A stretch of 64,000 nt of DNA, from NCBI GenBank assembly GCA_037446555.1, contig JBBIIK010000002.1:186001-250000 (forward strand). Reading direction: 5' to 3'. Source of the DNA: JANWVO01 sp037446555 (GTDB taxonomy: Bacteria; Acidobacteriota; Terriglobia; Bryobacterales; Bryobacteraceae). The notes below the pieces were generated by a model. The model was not told the DNA's origin, did not search any database, and saw only the letters and a program-made list of their open reading frames with translations. Made by a program: the position numbers and the translations under genes. Positions 1-9,245 of this stretch are shown piece by piece (positions within the stretch are counted from its first letter, which is position 1; each line of letters starts with the position of its first letter).

Positions 1-597
1 TTGAGCGCGGCGGAGGATGCGCGGCGGGTGGGCGCGGTTCGGAAGTCGCTGGGGGAGGAGTTCGACATCCTTCTGGACGCCAACGGGGGCTGGAAGAGCG
101 CGCCGGAGGCGATTTCGGCGATGGCGCGGCTGGAGGAGTTCCGTCCTTACTGGATCGAGGAGCCGGTGCGGGCGGACAACGTGTCGGCGATGGCGCGGAT
201 CGCGGAGTCGATCCGGACGCCTGTGGCGACGGGCGAGCTGGAGGCGACGCGGTGGGCTTTTGCCGAGCTGGTGGAGCGGCGCGCGGCTTCGATTCTTCAG
301 CCGGACGCGACGGTGTGCGGCGGGGTGAGCGAGTGGCTGAAGATCGCGCACATGGCGGCGGCGTTCGACATTCCGGTGGCGCCGCACTATCACTGGGACG
401 TGCACACACAATTGTGCGCGACGCTGCCGAACGCGATTTTCATCGAGTATTTCCCGGCGGCTTCGGGAGTGAAGATGTTCGATGCACTGCTGAAGGAGCC
501 GATGAAGCCGGTGGACGGGTGGATCGAACCCAGGACGGCGCCGGGGTTCGGGATTGAACTGGACCGGGAGGCGGTGGCGCGGTACCGCATCGGATAA
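1..597 (+). CDS. Enolase-superfamily (mandelate racemase/muconate lactonizing type) protein, C-terminal part
   Basis: The reading frame is open at the left edge, so only the C-terminal barrel is present (about 198 residues). Seen: the DANGG segment, followed by IEEP and then GE. These are spaced like the three metal-binding acidic residues of the enolase superfamily. A later PHYHWDVH segment sits where the family has its catalytic histidine. Such enzymes abstract a proton alpha to a carboxylate in sugar acids or related compounds. The substrate cannot be told from this part. The stop at 595-597 is followed after 48 bases by the next gene on the same strand. Confidence 0.85.
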   Translation: MSAAEDARRVGAVRKSLGEEFDILLDANGGWKSAPEAISAMARLEEFRPYWIEEPVRADNVSAMARIAESIRTPVATGELEATRWAFAELVERRAASILQPDATVCGGVSEWLKIAHMAAAFDIPVAPHYHWDVHTQLCATLPNAIFIEYFPAASGVKMFDALLKEPMKPVDGWIEPRTAPGFGIELDREAVARYRIG

Positions 598-645
598 AGC
601 AACAGGGGGCGCGGCGCGCGCGTCCGAAAGTAGGAGAGCCAAGAG

Positions 646-1401
646 ATGTTCACCTGGATCTGTCCGGTATGCGGGGCGGAGGTTCCGCCTTCGCAACAGG
701 AATGCCCGCGCTGCGCGGAGCGGCAGAGAGCCGGGGCGGCGCCGCCGGCACCAGGCGCGCCACCGCCTGCGCCTGTGCCGCCTCCGCAGGCGCCCGCCGC
801 ATGGGCGCCTCCCGCGGCAGCGCCTCCTCCTCCGCCATTTGCTCCGCCGCCGGGCGCGACATACGCCGCGCCCGCGCCGCCGGCGGGACAGGAGCAGGCG
901 ATGTATGTGATCGGCGCTGCGCCGCAACGCCGGGCGATGCCGCCCTGGCTGGCGGCGGTGCTGACACTGGTGGTGCTGGGAGGAGGATTGTTCCTTCTGT
1001 ACCGCTATCTTTCGAAGGGCCACAGCGCTCCGGAGGCGGTAAAGCAGGCGGCACCGTTCGAACGTCCGCAGGCTCAGGGCGCGGCGCACCCGTTCGCGAA
1101 GTACGTGGAAGTCACGGGCGTCCGCCTGCTGGAAGGACCGGACAAAAAGCTGATGGTGCGGTTTGTGGTTGTGAACCATGCGCCGGCGGAGCTGTCCCGG
1201 TTCCGGCTGCGGATCTCGCTGGAGACGGCGAACGCGGCGCCGGGCGAAGCGGTGATCGCAGTGGTGGATGCCGCGCCGGGCACGATTCCCGCGCATGGAG
1301 TGAAAGACATGGAGGCGCCGCTGGTGACGCCGCTGAAGGTGTACGAGCTACCGGACTGGCAGTACGTGCGGGCGCGGGTGGAGATCATCGACGCGAAGTA
1401 G
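646..1401 (+). CDS. Zinc-ribbon, proline-rich single-pass membrane protein
   Basis: Seen: 251 residues. An N-terminal zinc ribbon has Cys at 6, 9, 20 and 23 (CPVC...CPRC). A proline/alanine-rich linker follows at about 30-82. One membrane segment lies at about 101-121, and the C-terminal domain of about 130 residues has alternating hydrophobic strands. AGGAG about 8 bases upstream supports the ATG at 646. The layout suggests a cytoplasmic zinc finger and a beta-rich domain outside the membrane. The function is not recognised. It overlaps the convergent gene downstream by 17 bases. Confidence 0.7.
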   Translation: MFTWICPVCGAEVPPSQQECPRCAERQRAGAAPPAPGAPPPAPVPPPQAPAAWAPPAAAPPPPPFAPPPGATYAAPAPPAGQEQAMYVIGAAPQRRAMPPWLAAVLTLVVLGGGLFLLYRYLSKGHSAPEAVKQAAPFERPQAQGAAHPFAKYVEVTGVRLLEGPDKKLMVRFVVVNHAPAELSRFRLRISLETANAAPGEAVIAVVDAAPGTIPAHGVKDMEAPLVTPLKVYELPDWQYVRARVEIIDAK

Positions 1402-2800
1402 CGCCGGCGAGGGCGAGGCGCTGTGCGCGCGTCCACGGGCAGCCGGAATCCGCAGGCAGAGAACCGCCGAGACCCGAGAGCGCTACGCGGGCGTACAGAG
1501 AACAGGGCTGGAGGGCGAGGGCCTTGAGGAGGGCGGCGCGCGCTTCTTCAGGCTGGCCGAGTGCGAGCCAGGCATCGGCGCGGCCTTTGAGGGCTGAGTG
1601 GGAGGCGGGATCGAGGCCGGAGGCAAGATCGAACTCGGCCAGCGCCTCGCGCGGCCGTTGCGCGCGCAGAAGCGCGTGGCCGGCGGCTTCGGCCAAGCGG
1701 GAGTCAGAAGGAGCATGACGGCGCGTTTCGGTGAGAAGTTCGAGCGCCTGCGCCGCGGGCAGGTGCGGAGCGAGGGCAAGAGCCGGAGCAGTGAGGCGCG
1801 GAGCGAGCCGCACGGCCTCCATGTAAAGCGCCACGGGGTCCAGCCAGAGGCGCGCGTAGTTGAAGGAGATCAACGCAAAGGCGGCGACGTAGACCACGGA
1901 GAGGCGCGAGTCGGCGTGCTCGAGCATCAGCGCCAGGAAGGCGCACAGTGCGGCCAGCGGAAGGGCGAGGCAGCGGCCGGCGTCTCCCACGGGGAGGAAC
2001 CAGACCGAAGCGAGCAGCATGACGCCGGAGAGGAGCCACGCGCCGGGAGCGTGGCGGCGCCCGGCGGTCCAGGCAATCCAGGCGGCGGCAGCGACAGCGA
2101 GAGCGGCGAGGGCCGCCTCCAGCGGGGAGCCGCGCAAGTCGGGAGCAGGTGTAAGACCGAGCGGAAAAAAAGTCAGGAAGATGGTGCGTAGCGCGAAGAT
2201 GCCGAGGAACGGCCATTCCGCAGCCGCGTGATCCCAGGCAGGGCGGAGAGCCGCGAGCCATGCCGCGGCGCCGGCGATGCCGAGCCAGAGCAGCCTTTTG
2301 CCGCCCGCTTCGCGCCCGGCGAGGAGGAGGAGCGCGGGCGGGATGGCTGCAGCGGCCGGATCAAACAGCAATGCAATGAGTGCGAGTGCCGTGCCGGTGT
2401 GCCAGCGGCCGCGAAGAAACGCGAGTGCGGAAGAGAGGGCGAGCACCGCGCCGGACAGGGTGGAAGCAAGGTCCGGGACGGCCAGGGAATCCGTATGCAG
2501 CGGGTGGACGGCGTAAATAAGCACGGCAAGGACGGTGGCGCGAGAGGTGAACAGGGCGGGCAGCAGGGAGGCCAGCAGAACGCTCGCGGCGGCGTGCAGT
2601 CCGAGGGCAAGCGCGGGGGCGGCCCAGGCGGGCAGGGCCGCGAAGTGGAAGAGCCAGAGCAGGGCTGCGGCGCCCGGGCGGCTGAGCCATTCGATGCGCG
2701 GGGGCGTGTCCGGCACGGGCGGAGCGGGCAGCCCAAGCAGCGGGAGGAAGGCGAGAATCGCCAGAACGGCAGCGGCAACGCGGAGGCGCAATGCTACCAT
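1385..2800 (-). CDS. Polytopic membrane protein with C-terminal TPRs, TMTC-like
   Basis: Seen: 471 residues. There are many hydrophobic segments over the first 330 residues, then about three TPR-like helix pairs (for example SDSRLAEAAGHALLRAQRP and HSALKGRADAWLALGQPEEA). An HPLHTDSLA motif followed by a polar loop resembles the HPVHTE loop of the TMTC family of membrane O-mannosyltransferases. The ATG at 2800 is chosen because a longer frame upstream would run into the divergent endonuclease III gene 23 bases away. Inferred: a lipid-linked sugar glycosyltransferase or a relative. The catalytic acidic residue was not securely identified. The C-terminal end overlaps the convergent zinc-ribbon gene by 17 bases. 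Confidence 0.65.
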   Translation of the reverse strand: MVALRLRVAAAVLAILAFLPLLGLPAPPVPDTPPRIEWLSRPGAAALLWLFHFAALPAWAAPALALGLHAAASVLLASLLPALFTSRATVLAVLIYAVHPLHTDSLAVPDLASTLSGAVLALSSALAFLRGRWHTGTALALIALLFDPAAAAIPPALLLLAGREAGGKRLLWLGIAGAAAWLAALRPAWDHAAAEWPFLGIFALRTIFLTFFPLGLTPAPDLRGSPLEAALAALAVAAAAWIAWTAGRRHAPGAWLLSGVMLLASVWFLPVGDAGRCLALPLAALCAFLALMLEHADSRLSVVYVAAFALISFNYARLWLDPVALYMEAVRLAPRLTAPALALAPHLPAAQALELLTETRRHAPSDSRLAEAAGHALLRAQRPREALAEFDLASGLDPASHSALKGRADAWLALGQPEEARAALLKALALQPCSLYARVALSGLGGSLPADSGCPWTRAQRLALAGATSRR

Positions 2801-2823
2801 GTTAGATCGGCGGCGAGGACCGA

Positions 2824-3564
2824 ATGGCAAAAGCAGCCGCGCCGCGCAGGGCGGCGAAAAAGAAGCCGGAAAAAACCGCTTCTGCGGCCAGTGGAAAAGC
2901 CGGTGCAAAGGCGAGGAGCACTGCGCCGTCCGCCGGGCGGCTGCAGGCGGTTCTCGAGACGCTGGACCGGCTGTATCCGGACGCGACCTGCGCGCTGAAC
3001 CATCGCAACGCCTGGGAGCTGCTGGTGGCGACCATTCTCTCCGCGCAGTGCACCGACGAGCGCGTGAACATGGTGACGCCGGCGCTGTTCGCGCGCTTTC
3101 CGACTCCGGAGGCGATGGCGAAGGCGCAAGTGGGGGAGGTGGCGGAGATCGTCCGGTCCACGGGCTTTTTCAACAACAAAGCGAAAAACATTGTCGGCGC
3201 AGCCAAGAAAATCGTGGCCGAATTCGGCGGGGATGTGCCACGAGATATGGATCAACTGCTGACAGTGCCGGGGGCGGCGCGCAAGACGGCGAACGTGGTG
3301 CTGGGCACGGCGTACGGGATCGCCTCCGGAGTGGTGGTAGACACGCACGTGGCGCGCATCGCGCAGCGGCTGGAGCTGACGCGGGAGAAGACGCCGGAGA
3401 AGATCGAGCAGGATCTGATACGGCTGCTGCCGCAGCAGAAGTGGATCCTGTTCTCGCACCAGGTGATCCATTTCGGCCGCGACATCTGCAAGGCGCGGAA
3501 GCCGGAGTGCGGGCGGTGTCCGCTGGAGCGGATCTGCCATGCTCCGAACAAGACACTGCCGTGA
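2824..3564 (+). CDS. nth: Endonuclease III (DNA glycosylase/AP lyase)
   Basis: A base-excision repair enzyme that removes oxidised pyrimidines and cleaves at the abasic site. Seen: the helix-hairpin-helix PGAARKTA with the catalytic lysine at residue 154, and the catalytic aspartate at 173 in VVDTHVAR. Four 4Fe-4S cysteines are at 222, 229, 232 and 238 with the classic C-x6-C-x2-C-x5-C spacing. The 246 residues exceed the usual roughly 211 because of a basic, alanine/lysine-rich N-terminal tail of about 38 residues. The next gene starts on a GTG that overlaps the stop codon. Confidence 0.96.
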   Translation: MAKAAAPRRAAKKKPEKTASAASGKAGAKARSTAPSAGRLQAVLETLDRLYPDATCALNHRNAWELLVATILSAQCTDERVNMVTPALFARFPTPEAMAKAQVGEVAEIVRSTGFFNNKAKNIVGAAKKIVAEFGGDVPRDMDQLLTVPGAARKTANVVLGTAYGIASGVVVDTHVARIAQRLELTREKTPEKIEQDLIRLLPQQKWILFSHQVIHFGRDICKARKPECGRCPLERICHAPNKTLP

Positions 3565-4067
3565 AGCTGGCGCGGTGGATGAGCCTGCTGATCCTCCTGC
3601 AAGCAGGGTGTGCGCGGCTCCCCGGGCCCATGCCGCCGCCCGCGCGGAGAGGCGTTCTGAACGATCATCCATTGCATTACGCCTTCATGCGGGAGCCGGC
3701 GGCTGAAGAACGCATCGTGGAGGGAATTGGCAGGGAGATCCACGACGACTGGCGCTGGGCAGGGCGCCGCGCCGTCCTTCGGTTCCAGGTGGAAGAGACA
3801 CGGGGCGTTCAATTCCGCGTCGTGCTGACCATACCCGAGGAGTTCGTGCGCGCGGGAGGCAGGACAATCGAAGTGCGCATCGGCGGCAAGCCGCTGGGCA
3901 CGATTGATGCGGGCCGCGCCGGCTATATCGACTGGAAGCAGCCGGTGCCCGAGGAGTGGCTCGCGCCGGGCAAGGAGATCCTCGCGGAACTGGAGGCGGA
4001 CGCCGAGTGGAAGCTGGGGAACGAGCGGCGCGGCTACATCCTGGGCAGCGCGGGGTTCACGCTGTAA
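3561..4067 (+). CDS. Small exported protein, possibly a lipoprotein
   Basis: Seen: 168 residues beginning VKLARWMSLLILLQAGC. This is a short signal peptide with a cysteine after QAG, which is only a partial lipobox because Gln replaces the usual Leu at -3. The remainder is soluble and beta-rich. The GTG at 3561 overlaps the nth stop (GTGA); an in-frame ATG lies at 3579. The stop is 9 bases before the next membrane protein. Inferred to be an envelope protein translated together with its neighbours. No family recognised. Confidence 0.6.
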   Translation: MKLARWMSLLILLQAGCARLPGPMPPPARRGVLNDHPLHYAFMREPAAEERIVEGIGREIHDDWRWAGRRAVLRFQVEETRGVQFRVVLTIPEEFVRAGGRTIEVRIGGKPLGTIDAGRAGYIDWKQPVPEEWLAPGKEILAELEADAEWKLGNERRGYILGSAGFTL

Positions 4068-4076
4068 GGGAAGGCA

Positions 4077-6269
4077 ATGCCCAAGGCGCTGTCAGTGCTG
4101 TTCGGTGCGGGCTTCGTGGTGCTGTGCGCGTGGGCGCTGGGGCGGATGGCGCTGAAGCGGGCGCGGATGGGGCTGTCGCCGGAGGAGCGGCATTTGCTCG
4201 CATTCGTGTGTGGCGCGCCGCTGGTGAGTCTGCTGATGACGGCGTTGTGCTCCGCGGGGATCGTGTATGACGGCGTGCTGCTGGCGGCTGGCGCGTTGAT
4301 CCTGGCGGCGGCATGGAAGGATGGAGCGTTTCGCAACGAGGAGGGCGAGAGGCTTCCCGCGCTGCCTCGCTTGTGGCAGTGGCTGTTCGGCGCGGTGTTC
4401 ATGAGCTATGGCGTGACAGCGCTGCTGGCGGCGATGGCGCCGGAGATCAGCCCGGACGGCAGCGGATACCATCTGGGCATCGTGTCGCGCTACTACCGCG
4501 AACACGGCATTGCGGGGATCGGCACGAATATGTATGCGGCCCTGTCGCAGGGGCTGGAGATGCTGTTTTTGTGGGCGTTTGCCTTCGGGCGGCATTCAGC
4601 GGCGGCGGTGGTGCATTGCGCTTTCTATCTGGCGCTGCCACTGCTGATGCTGCGTTTCGGGCAGCGGCTCGGAAAACCGGCGGCAGGCGCAGCGGCGGGG
4701 TTGTTCTTTCTGTGCGCGCCGGTGGCGCTGATCGACGGCACAAGCGCCTACACGGATGCGGCAGTGGCGTGCGTGGCGTTTGCGGTGGTGTACCTGACGG
4801 AGCGCGAGGCGCCGGCGTGGCTCACCGGCATGATGTGCGGCTTTGCCTACGCACTGAAGTACACGGCTTTCGTGGCGGTGCTCTACCCGCTGGCCCGGCA
4901 TGCGTGGCGGAGGCAGTGGCGCGCGGCGGCGCTGCTGTGCCTTGTGGCGGCGCTGACGGTGGCGCCTTGGCCCTTGCGCAACTGGATCTATTACGGTAAC
5001 CCTGCGGCGCCGCTGATGAACCGCATCTGGCCGAACGAGTTCGTGCATGCGAGCTTCGAGCAGGAGTATGTGGAGCTGATGCGGCGCTACCCCGAGATCG
5101 AATCCTACGCGCAACTGCCGCTTGAGCTGACCGTGAAGGGGCGTCTGCTGGCGGGCTTCTGGGGACCGCTGTTCCTGCTGGCACCGCTGGGTCTGCTGGC
5201 GCTGCGAAGCGCGGCCGGGCGGCGCATGCTTGCAGCGGCAGCGCTGTTCGGCGCTACCTATTTCGCCAACGTGGGTGCGCGCTTTCTGATGCCGGTGGCG
5301 CCGTTCGTGAGTTATGCGATGGCCCTGGGGCTGCCGGCGCCGGTGCTGCCATTGCTGGCTGTGGCGCACGCCGTGGCGGGATTCCCGGACATGCCGTCGA
5401 AGTACATGGACGCGCCGGGGTGGCGGCTCATGAAGATTCCGTGGCGCGCGGCGCTGCGGATCGAAGACGAGCAGGAATGGCTGGCGCGGCAGTCGGATGG
5501 ATACCGCGCGGCGCGCATGGTGGAGATGCTGACGCCGCCGGGGTCGCTGGTGCTGGCGTTTTCGTCAATGCCTGAAAGCTACACGACGCGCGAGATCGCC
5601 GTGGGATTCCAGAGCGGGCGAGGAGAACGGCTGCTGGATCTGATTCAGGCGGCGATGTACAGCGACATGCGTCCGGTGACGGAGGCTGTGTTCCGCGTGC
5701 CGCGGCAGCCATTGTCGGGAGTGCGCGTGGTGCAGACCCACACGCCGCGGCGCGGAGATGAGCGCGAAAAGGACCTGTGGAGCATCTTCGAGATGCGGTT
5801 GTTTGAGGGCGGCAAGGAAATTCCGCCTTCGACGGACTGGAGGATCCGGGCGCAGCCGAATCCCTGGGGCGCGGGGCTCGCCTTCGACGGGCTTGCCGTG
5901 ACGCGGTGGCGCAGCTGGGAACGGATCCGGGCAGGAATGTTCTTGCAGGCGGAGTTCGGCGGCTCCGTGGAGGTGGACGAAGTGCGGCTGCTGATGAGCG
6001 AGGACCAGCATGGCGTGAGGATGCGGCTGGAGGGAAAGGCACCGGGTGGAGAATGGCGCGAACTGGCAGGAGAACCGCTCAGGCAGGGCTTTCCGGTGCC
6101 GCTGACGTTGAGGAAGCTGGCCATGCAGGAGGTGCGGCGTGGCGGGGTGACGTATCTGCTGGTGCGGGAGTCCGATCCGCACTGGGAGGATCTTTCGAGG
6201 AACCGTCAAGCGTGGGGGATTCGCGAGGCAGCAGCGGTGGACGCTTATCATCTGTTTCAGTTGGAATAG
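4077..6269 (+). CDS. Large polytopic membrane protein, GT39-like glycosyltransferase candidate
   Basis: Seen: 730 residues. About ten or more hydrophobic segments fill the first 450 residues, then a soluble C-terminal region of about 280 residues follows. An early extracytoplasmic loop reads APEISPDGSGYHLG. It resembles the acidic first loop of GT39/ArnT-type glycosyltransferases that use polyprenyl-linked sugars. The C-terminal part, containing FDGLAVTRWRSWERIRAGMF, looks like a carbohydrate- or discoidin-type beta domain, which is an inference. A GGGAAGG segment precedes the ATG at 4077. The BadF-type kinase gene follows after 4 bases, suggesting one transcript. Confidence 0.65.
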   Translation: MPKALSVLFGAGFVVLCAWALGRMALKRARMGLSPEERHLLAFVCGAPLVSLLMTALCSAGIVYDGVLLAAGALILAAAWKDGAFRNEEGERLPALPRLWQWLFGAVFMSYGVTALLAAMAPEISPDGSGYHLGIVSRYYREHGIAGIGTNMYAALSQGLEMLFLWAFAFGRHSAAAVVHCAFYLALPLLMLRFGQRLGKPAAGAAAGLFFLCAPVALIDGTSAYTDAAVACVAFAVVYLTEREAPAWLTGMMCGFAYALKYTAFVAVLYPLARHAWRRQWRAAALLCLVAALTVAPWPLRNWIYYGNPAAPLMNRIWPNEFVHASFEQEYVELMRRYPEIESYAQLPLELTVKGRLLAGFWGPLFLLAPLGLLALRSAAGRRMLAAAALFGATYFANVGARFLMPVAPFVSYAMALGLPAPVLPLLAVAHAVAGFPDMPSKYMDAPGWRLMKIPWRAALRIEDEQEWLARQSDGYRAARMVEMLTPPGSLVLAFSSMPESYTTREIAVGFQSGRGERLLDLIQAAMYSDMRPVTEAVFRVPRQPLSGVRVVQTHTPRRGDEREKDLWSIFEMRLFEGGKEIPPSTDWRIRAQPNPWGAGLAFDGLAVTRWRSWERIRAGMFLQAEFGGSVEVDEVRLLMSEDQHGVRMRLEGKAPGGEWRELAGEPLRQGFPVPLTLRKLAMQEVRRGGVTYLLVRESDPHWEDLSRNRQAWGIREAAAVDAYHLFQLE

Positions 6270-6273
6270 AGAA

Positions 6274-7224
6274 ATGCCGAAATACTTTCTTGGCGTGGAT
6301 GGGGGGCAGTCTTCGACGACGGCGCTGATCGGGGACGAGACGGGGCAGGTGTTGGGACAGGGGCGGGGCGGTCCGTGCAACCATGTGTCAGGCGATCAGG
6401 CGCGGGAGAAGTTCCGCACGGCGATCGGCGGGTGCGTGAAGCAGGCGGCGGAGGAGGCGGGGCTGGCGGTGGAGGGGCTGGAGTTTGAAGCGGGCTGCTT
6501 CGGCTTTTCCGGTGGTCCGGCGGACAAGGACGCGCTGATCGCCGAGATGTTCCGGCTGAAGAAGCGGATCGTGACGCATGACGCCTGGATTGCGCTGAGC
6601 GGTGCACATGCCGGGCAGCCGGGCATCATCACGATCGCGGGAACGGGTTCCATCGCGTTTGCGCGCAACGCGGAAGGGAAGTTCGCGCGCGCCGGCGGCT
6701 GGGGCTTCATTTTCGGCGACGAAGGCGGCGGCTTCGACCTGACGCGGCAGGCGCTGCGGGCGGCGCTGCGGATGGAGGAGGGTTGGGGGCCGCCAACGCC
6801 GCTGCGGCAAAAGCTGCTGGAGGCGACCGGCGCGCGCGACGCCAACGACCTTCTGCACCGCTTCTACACGCCGGAGTATCCGCGCCCGCGGATTGCGGAG
6901 CTATCCCGCCTGGTGGAAGAGGCGGCGGAAGAGGGCGACGATGTGGCGGCCGACATCCTGATGGAGGCGGCGCAGCATCTGGCGGGGCTGACCATGGCGG
7001 CGAGGATGCAGGTGTTCACTCCGCAGGACCATGCGCGGGCGGCGCCGATCGGCGGCGTCTTCAAGTGCTCGCGCCTTTACGAGGAATACAAGCGGCGCGT
7101 GGAGCGGGGGGGCAACACCGAGGTCCACCCCGCGCGGTTCGGACCCGCGGCGGGCGCTCTGCTGGAGGCCTACCGCGCGGCGGGGCTGGCGGTGGAGCTG
7201 AAGGGCGCGCCGGCGGAGAAGTGA
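6274..7224 (+). CDS. BadF/BadG-type ATPase, N-acetylglucosamine kinase-like
   Basis: Seen: 316 residues with the actin-like/hexokinase phosphate-1 loop GVDGGQSST at the N-terminus. The mid-protein GTGS and the segment GWGFIFGDEGGGFDL are typical of eukaryotic-type GlcNAc kinases and the BadF family. It probably phosphorylates N-acetylglucosamine or another amino sugar in the cytoplasm, for example from recycled peptidoglycan. A SIS-domain sugar-phosphate enzyme at 20766 could act in the same route but is not linked to it. It is packed 4 bases after the membrane protein gene and 51 bases before pgk. Confidence 0.8.
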   Translation: MPKYFLGVDGGQSSTTALIGDETGQVLGQGRGGPCNHVSGDQAREKFRTAIGGCVKQAAEEAGLAVEGLEFEAGCFGFSGGPADKDALIAEMFRLKKRIVTHDAWIALSGAHAGQPGIITIAGTGSIAFARNAEGKFARAGGWGFIFGDEGGGFDLTRQALRAALRMEEGWGPPTPLRQKLLEATGARDANDLLHRFYTPEYPRPRIAELSRLVEEAAEEGDDVAADILMEAAQHLAGLTMAARMQVFTPQDHARAAPIGGVFKCSRLYEEYKRRVERGGNTEVHPARFGPAAGALLEAYRAAGLAVELKGAPAEK

Positions 7225-7275
7225 GGCGCAGAAGGCCGATTCCGGATGCTACCATCTGGATGAGGTCTTCATTCC

Positions 7276-8445
<1,170 letters not shown>

Positions 8446-8500
8446 GCGGATTTCAGGCTTGCCGGGTGGAGCGAAAACTCCGCACGGTCCACTGGCTGAC

Positions 8501-8530
8501 GGGCAGCCGCGCGGCGGCTGCCCGACTTGT
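8501..8530 (+). terminator. Possible weak terminator hairpin after pgk
   Basis: Seen: a perfect 10-bp stem, GGGCAGCCGC at 8501-8510 pairing with GCGGCTGCCC at 8514-8523, with a 3-base loop. It is followed by GACTTGTTCT, so the T-tract is poor. Its position between pgk and the next gene fits a terminator, but efficiency is uncertain. Confidence 0.4.
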
Positions 8531-8576
8531 TCTCCTGCGCTCCGCGCGAGAGGGAAAGGCAGGCGGCTGAGGCGAG

Positions 8577-9227
8577 ATGACGCGGGCATTGCTGCTGGCG
8601 GCGCTGGCGTTGCTGTGCGCCGCAAGCGCGGACGCACAGACGGAGACGCAGCATGCCTTTGACGGAAGCATCAAGCTGACCCGGCGACTCGACGTCGTGC
8701 TGCATGCGCGGGTGCGGACGCAGCCGGGACTGCTGGGTTTTTATCAGGGGCGGCTGGGGCCGATTTTCGAATACAGCGCGAACGGGCGCGTCACTCTGAT
8801 TGCCGGATATTATTACGCGCGGCAGGAGAATTCCGAGGCGGATTACATCGCGGGGCACCGCTGGTTCGGCGGCGGGGAGGTTTCGTTGTGGAGCACGAAG
8901 GGAACGGAAGCCGATGCGCGCGCGCTGGCGGAGTGGTTCGACCTGGCGCAAGGCAGCGACTACAACCGCTACCGCTTCCGTTTCCGCGTGAGCGGCAAGA
9001 AAAGGGTAGCGCCCTACGGGAGCGTGGAGAATTTTCTCGACGCCCACGGATGGCGATCCACGCGATATGCCGTGGGTCTGCGCCTGGGGAACGGGGCCCG
9101 TGTGGCCCTGGATTTCGGCTATTTTCTGGAACCCCGGCGAGCGGACGTCGGCAGGACACGGCATATGTTCATGACCGGAGTGCACTGGAGATTCGGTGCA
9201 AGGCGACTGCCCGGATCGGATCTGTAG
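8577..9227 (+). CDS. Exported DUF2490-like outer-membrane beta-strand protein
   Basis: Seen: 216 residues with a clear signal peptide (MTRALLLAALALLCAASADAQ) and alternating amphipathic strands for the rest. The NRYRFRFRV segment and the order of strands resemble DUF2490-family proteins, which are predicted small outer-membrane barrels of unknown function. The final residues (WRFGARRLPGSDL) do not end in the terminal aromatic residue common in barrels. It lies convergent to the TonB receptor, with 18 bases between stop codons. Confidence 0.6.
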   Translation: MTRALLLAALALLCAASADAQTETQHAFDGSIKLTRRLDVVLHARVRTQPGLLGFYQGRLGPIFEYSANGRVTLIAGYYYARQENSEADYIAGHRWFGGGEVSLWSTKGTEADARALAEWFDLAQGSDYNRYRFRFRVSGKKRVAPYGSVENFLDAHGWRSTRYAVGLRLGNGARVALDFGYFLEPRRADVGRTRHMFMTGVHWRFGARRLPGSDL

Positions 9228-9245
9228 ACCGGGCCGAAGCGGCGG

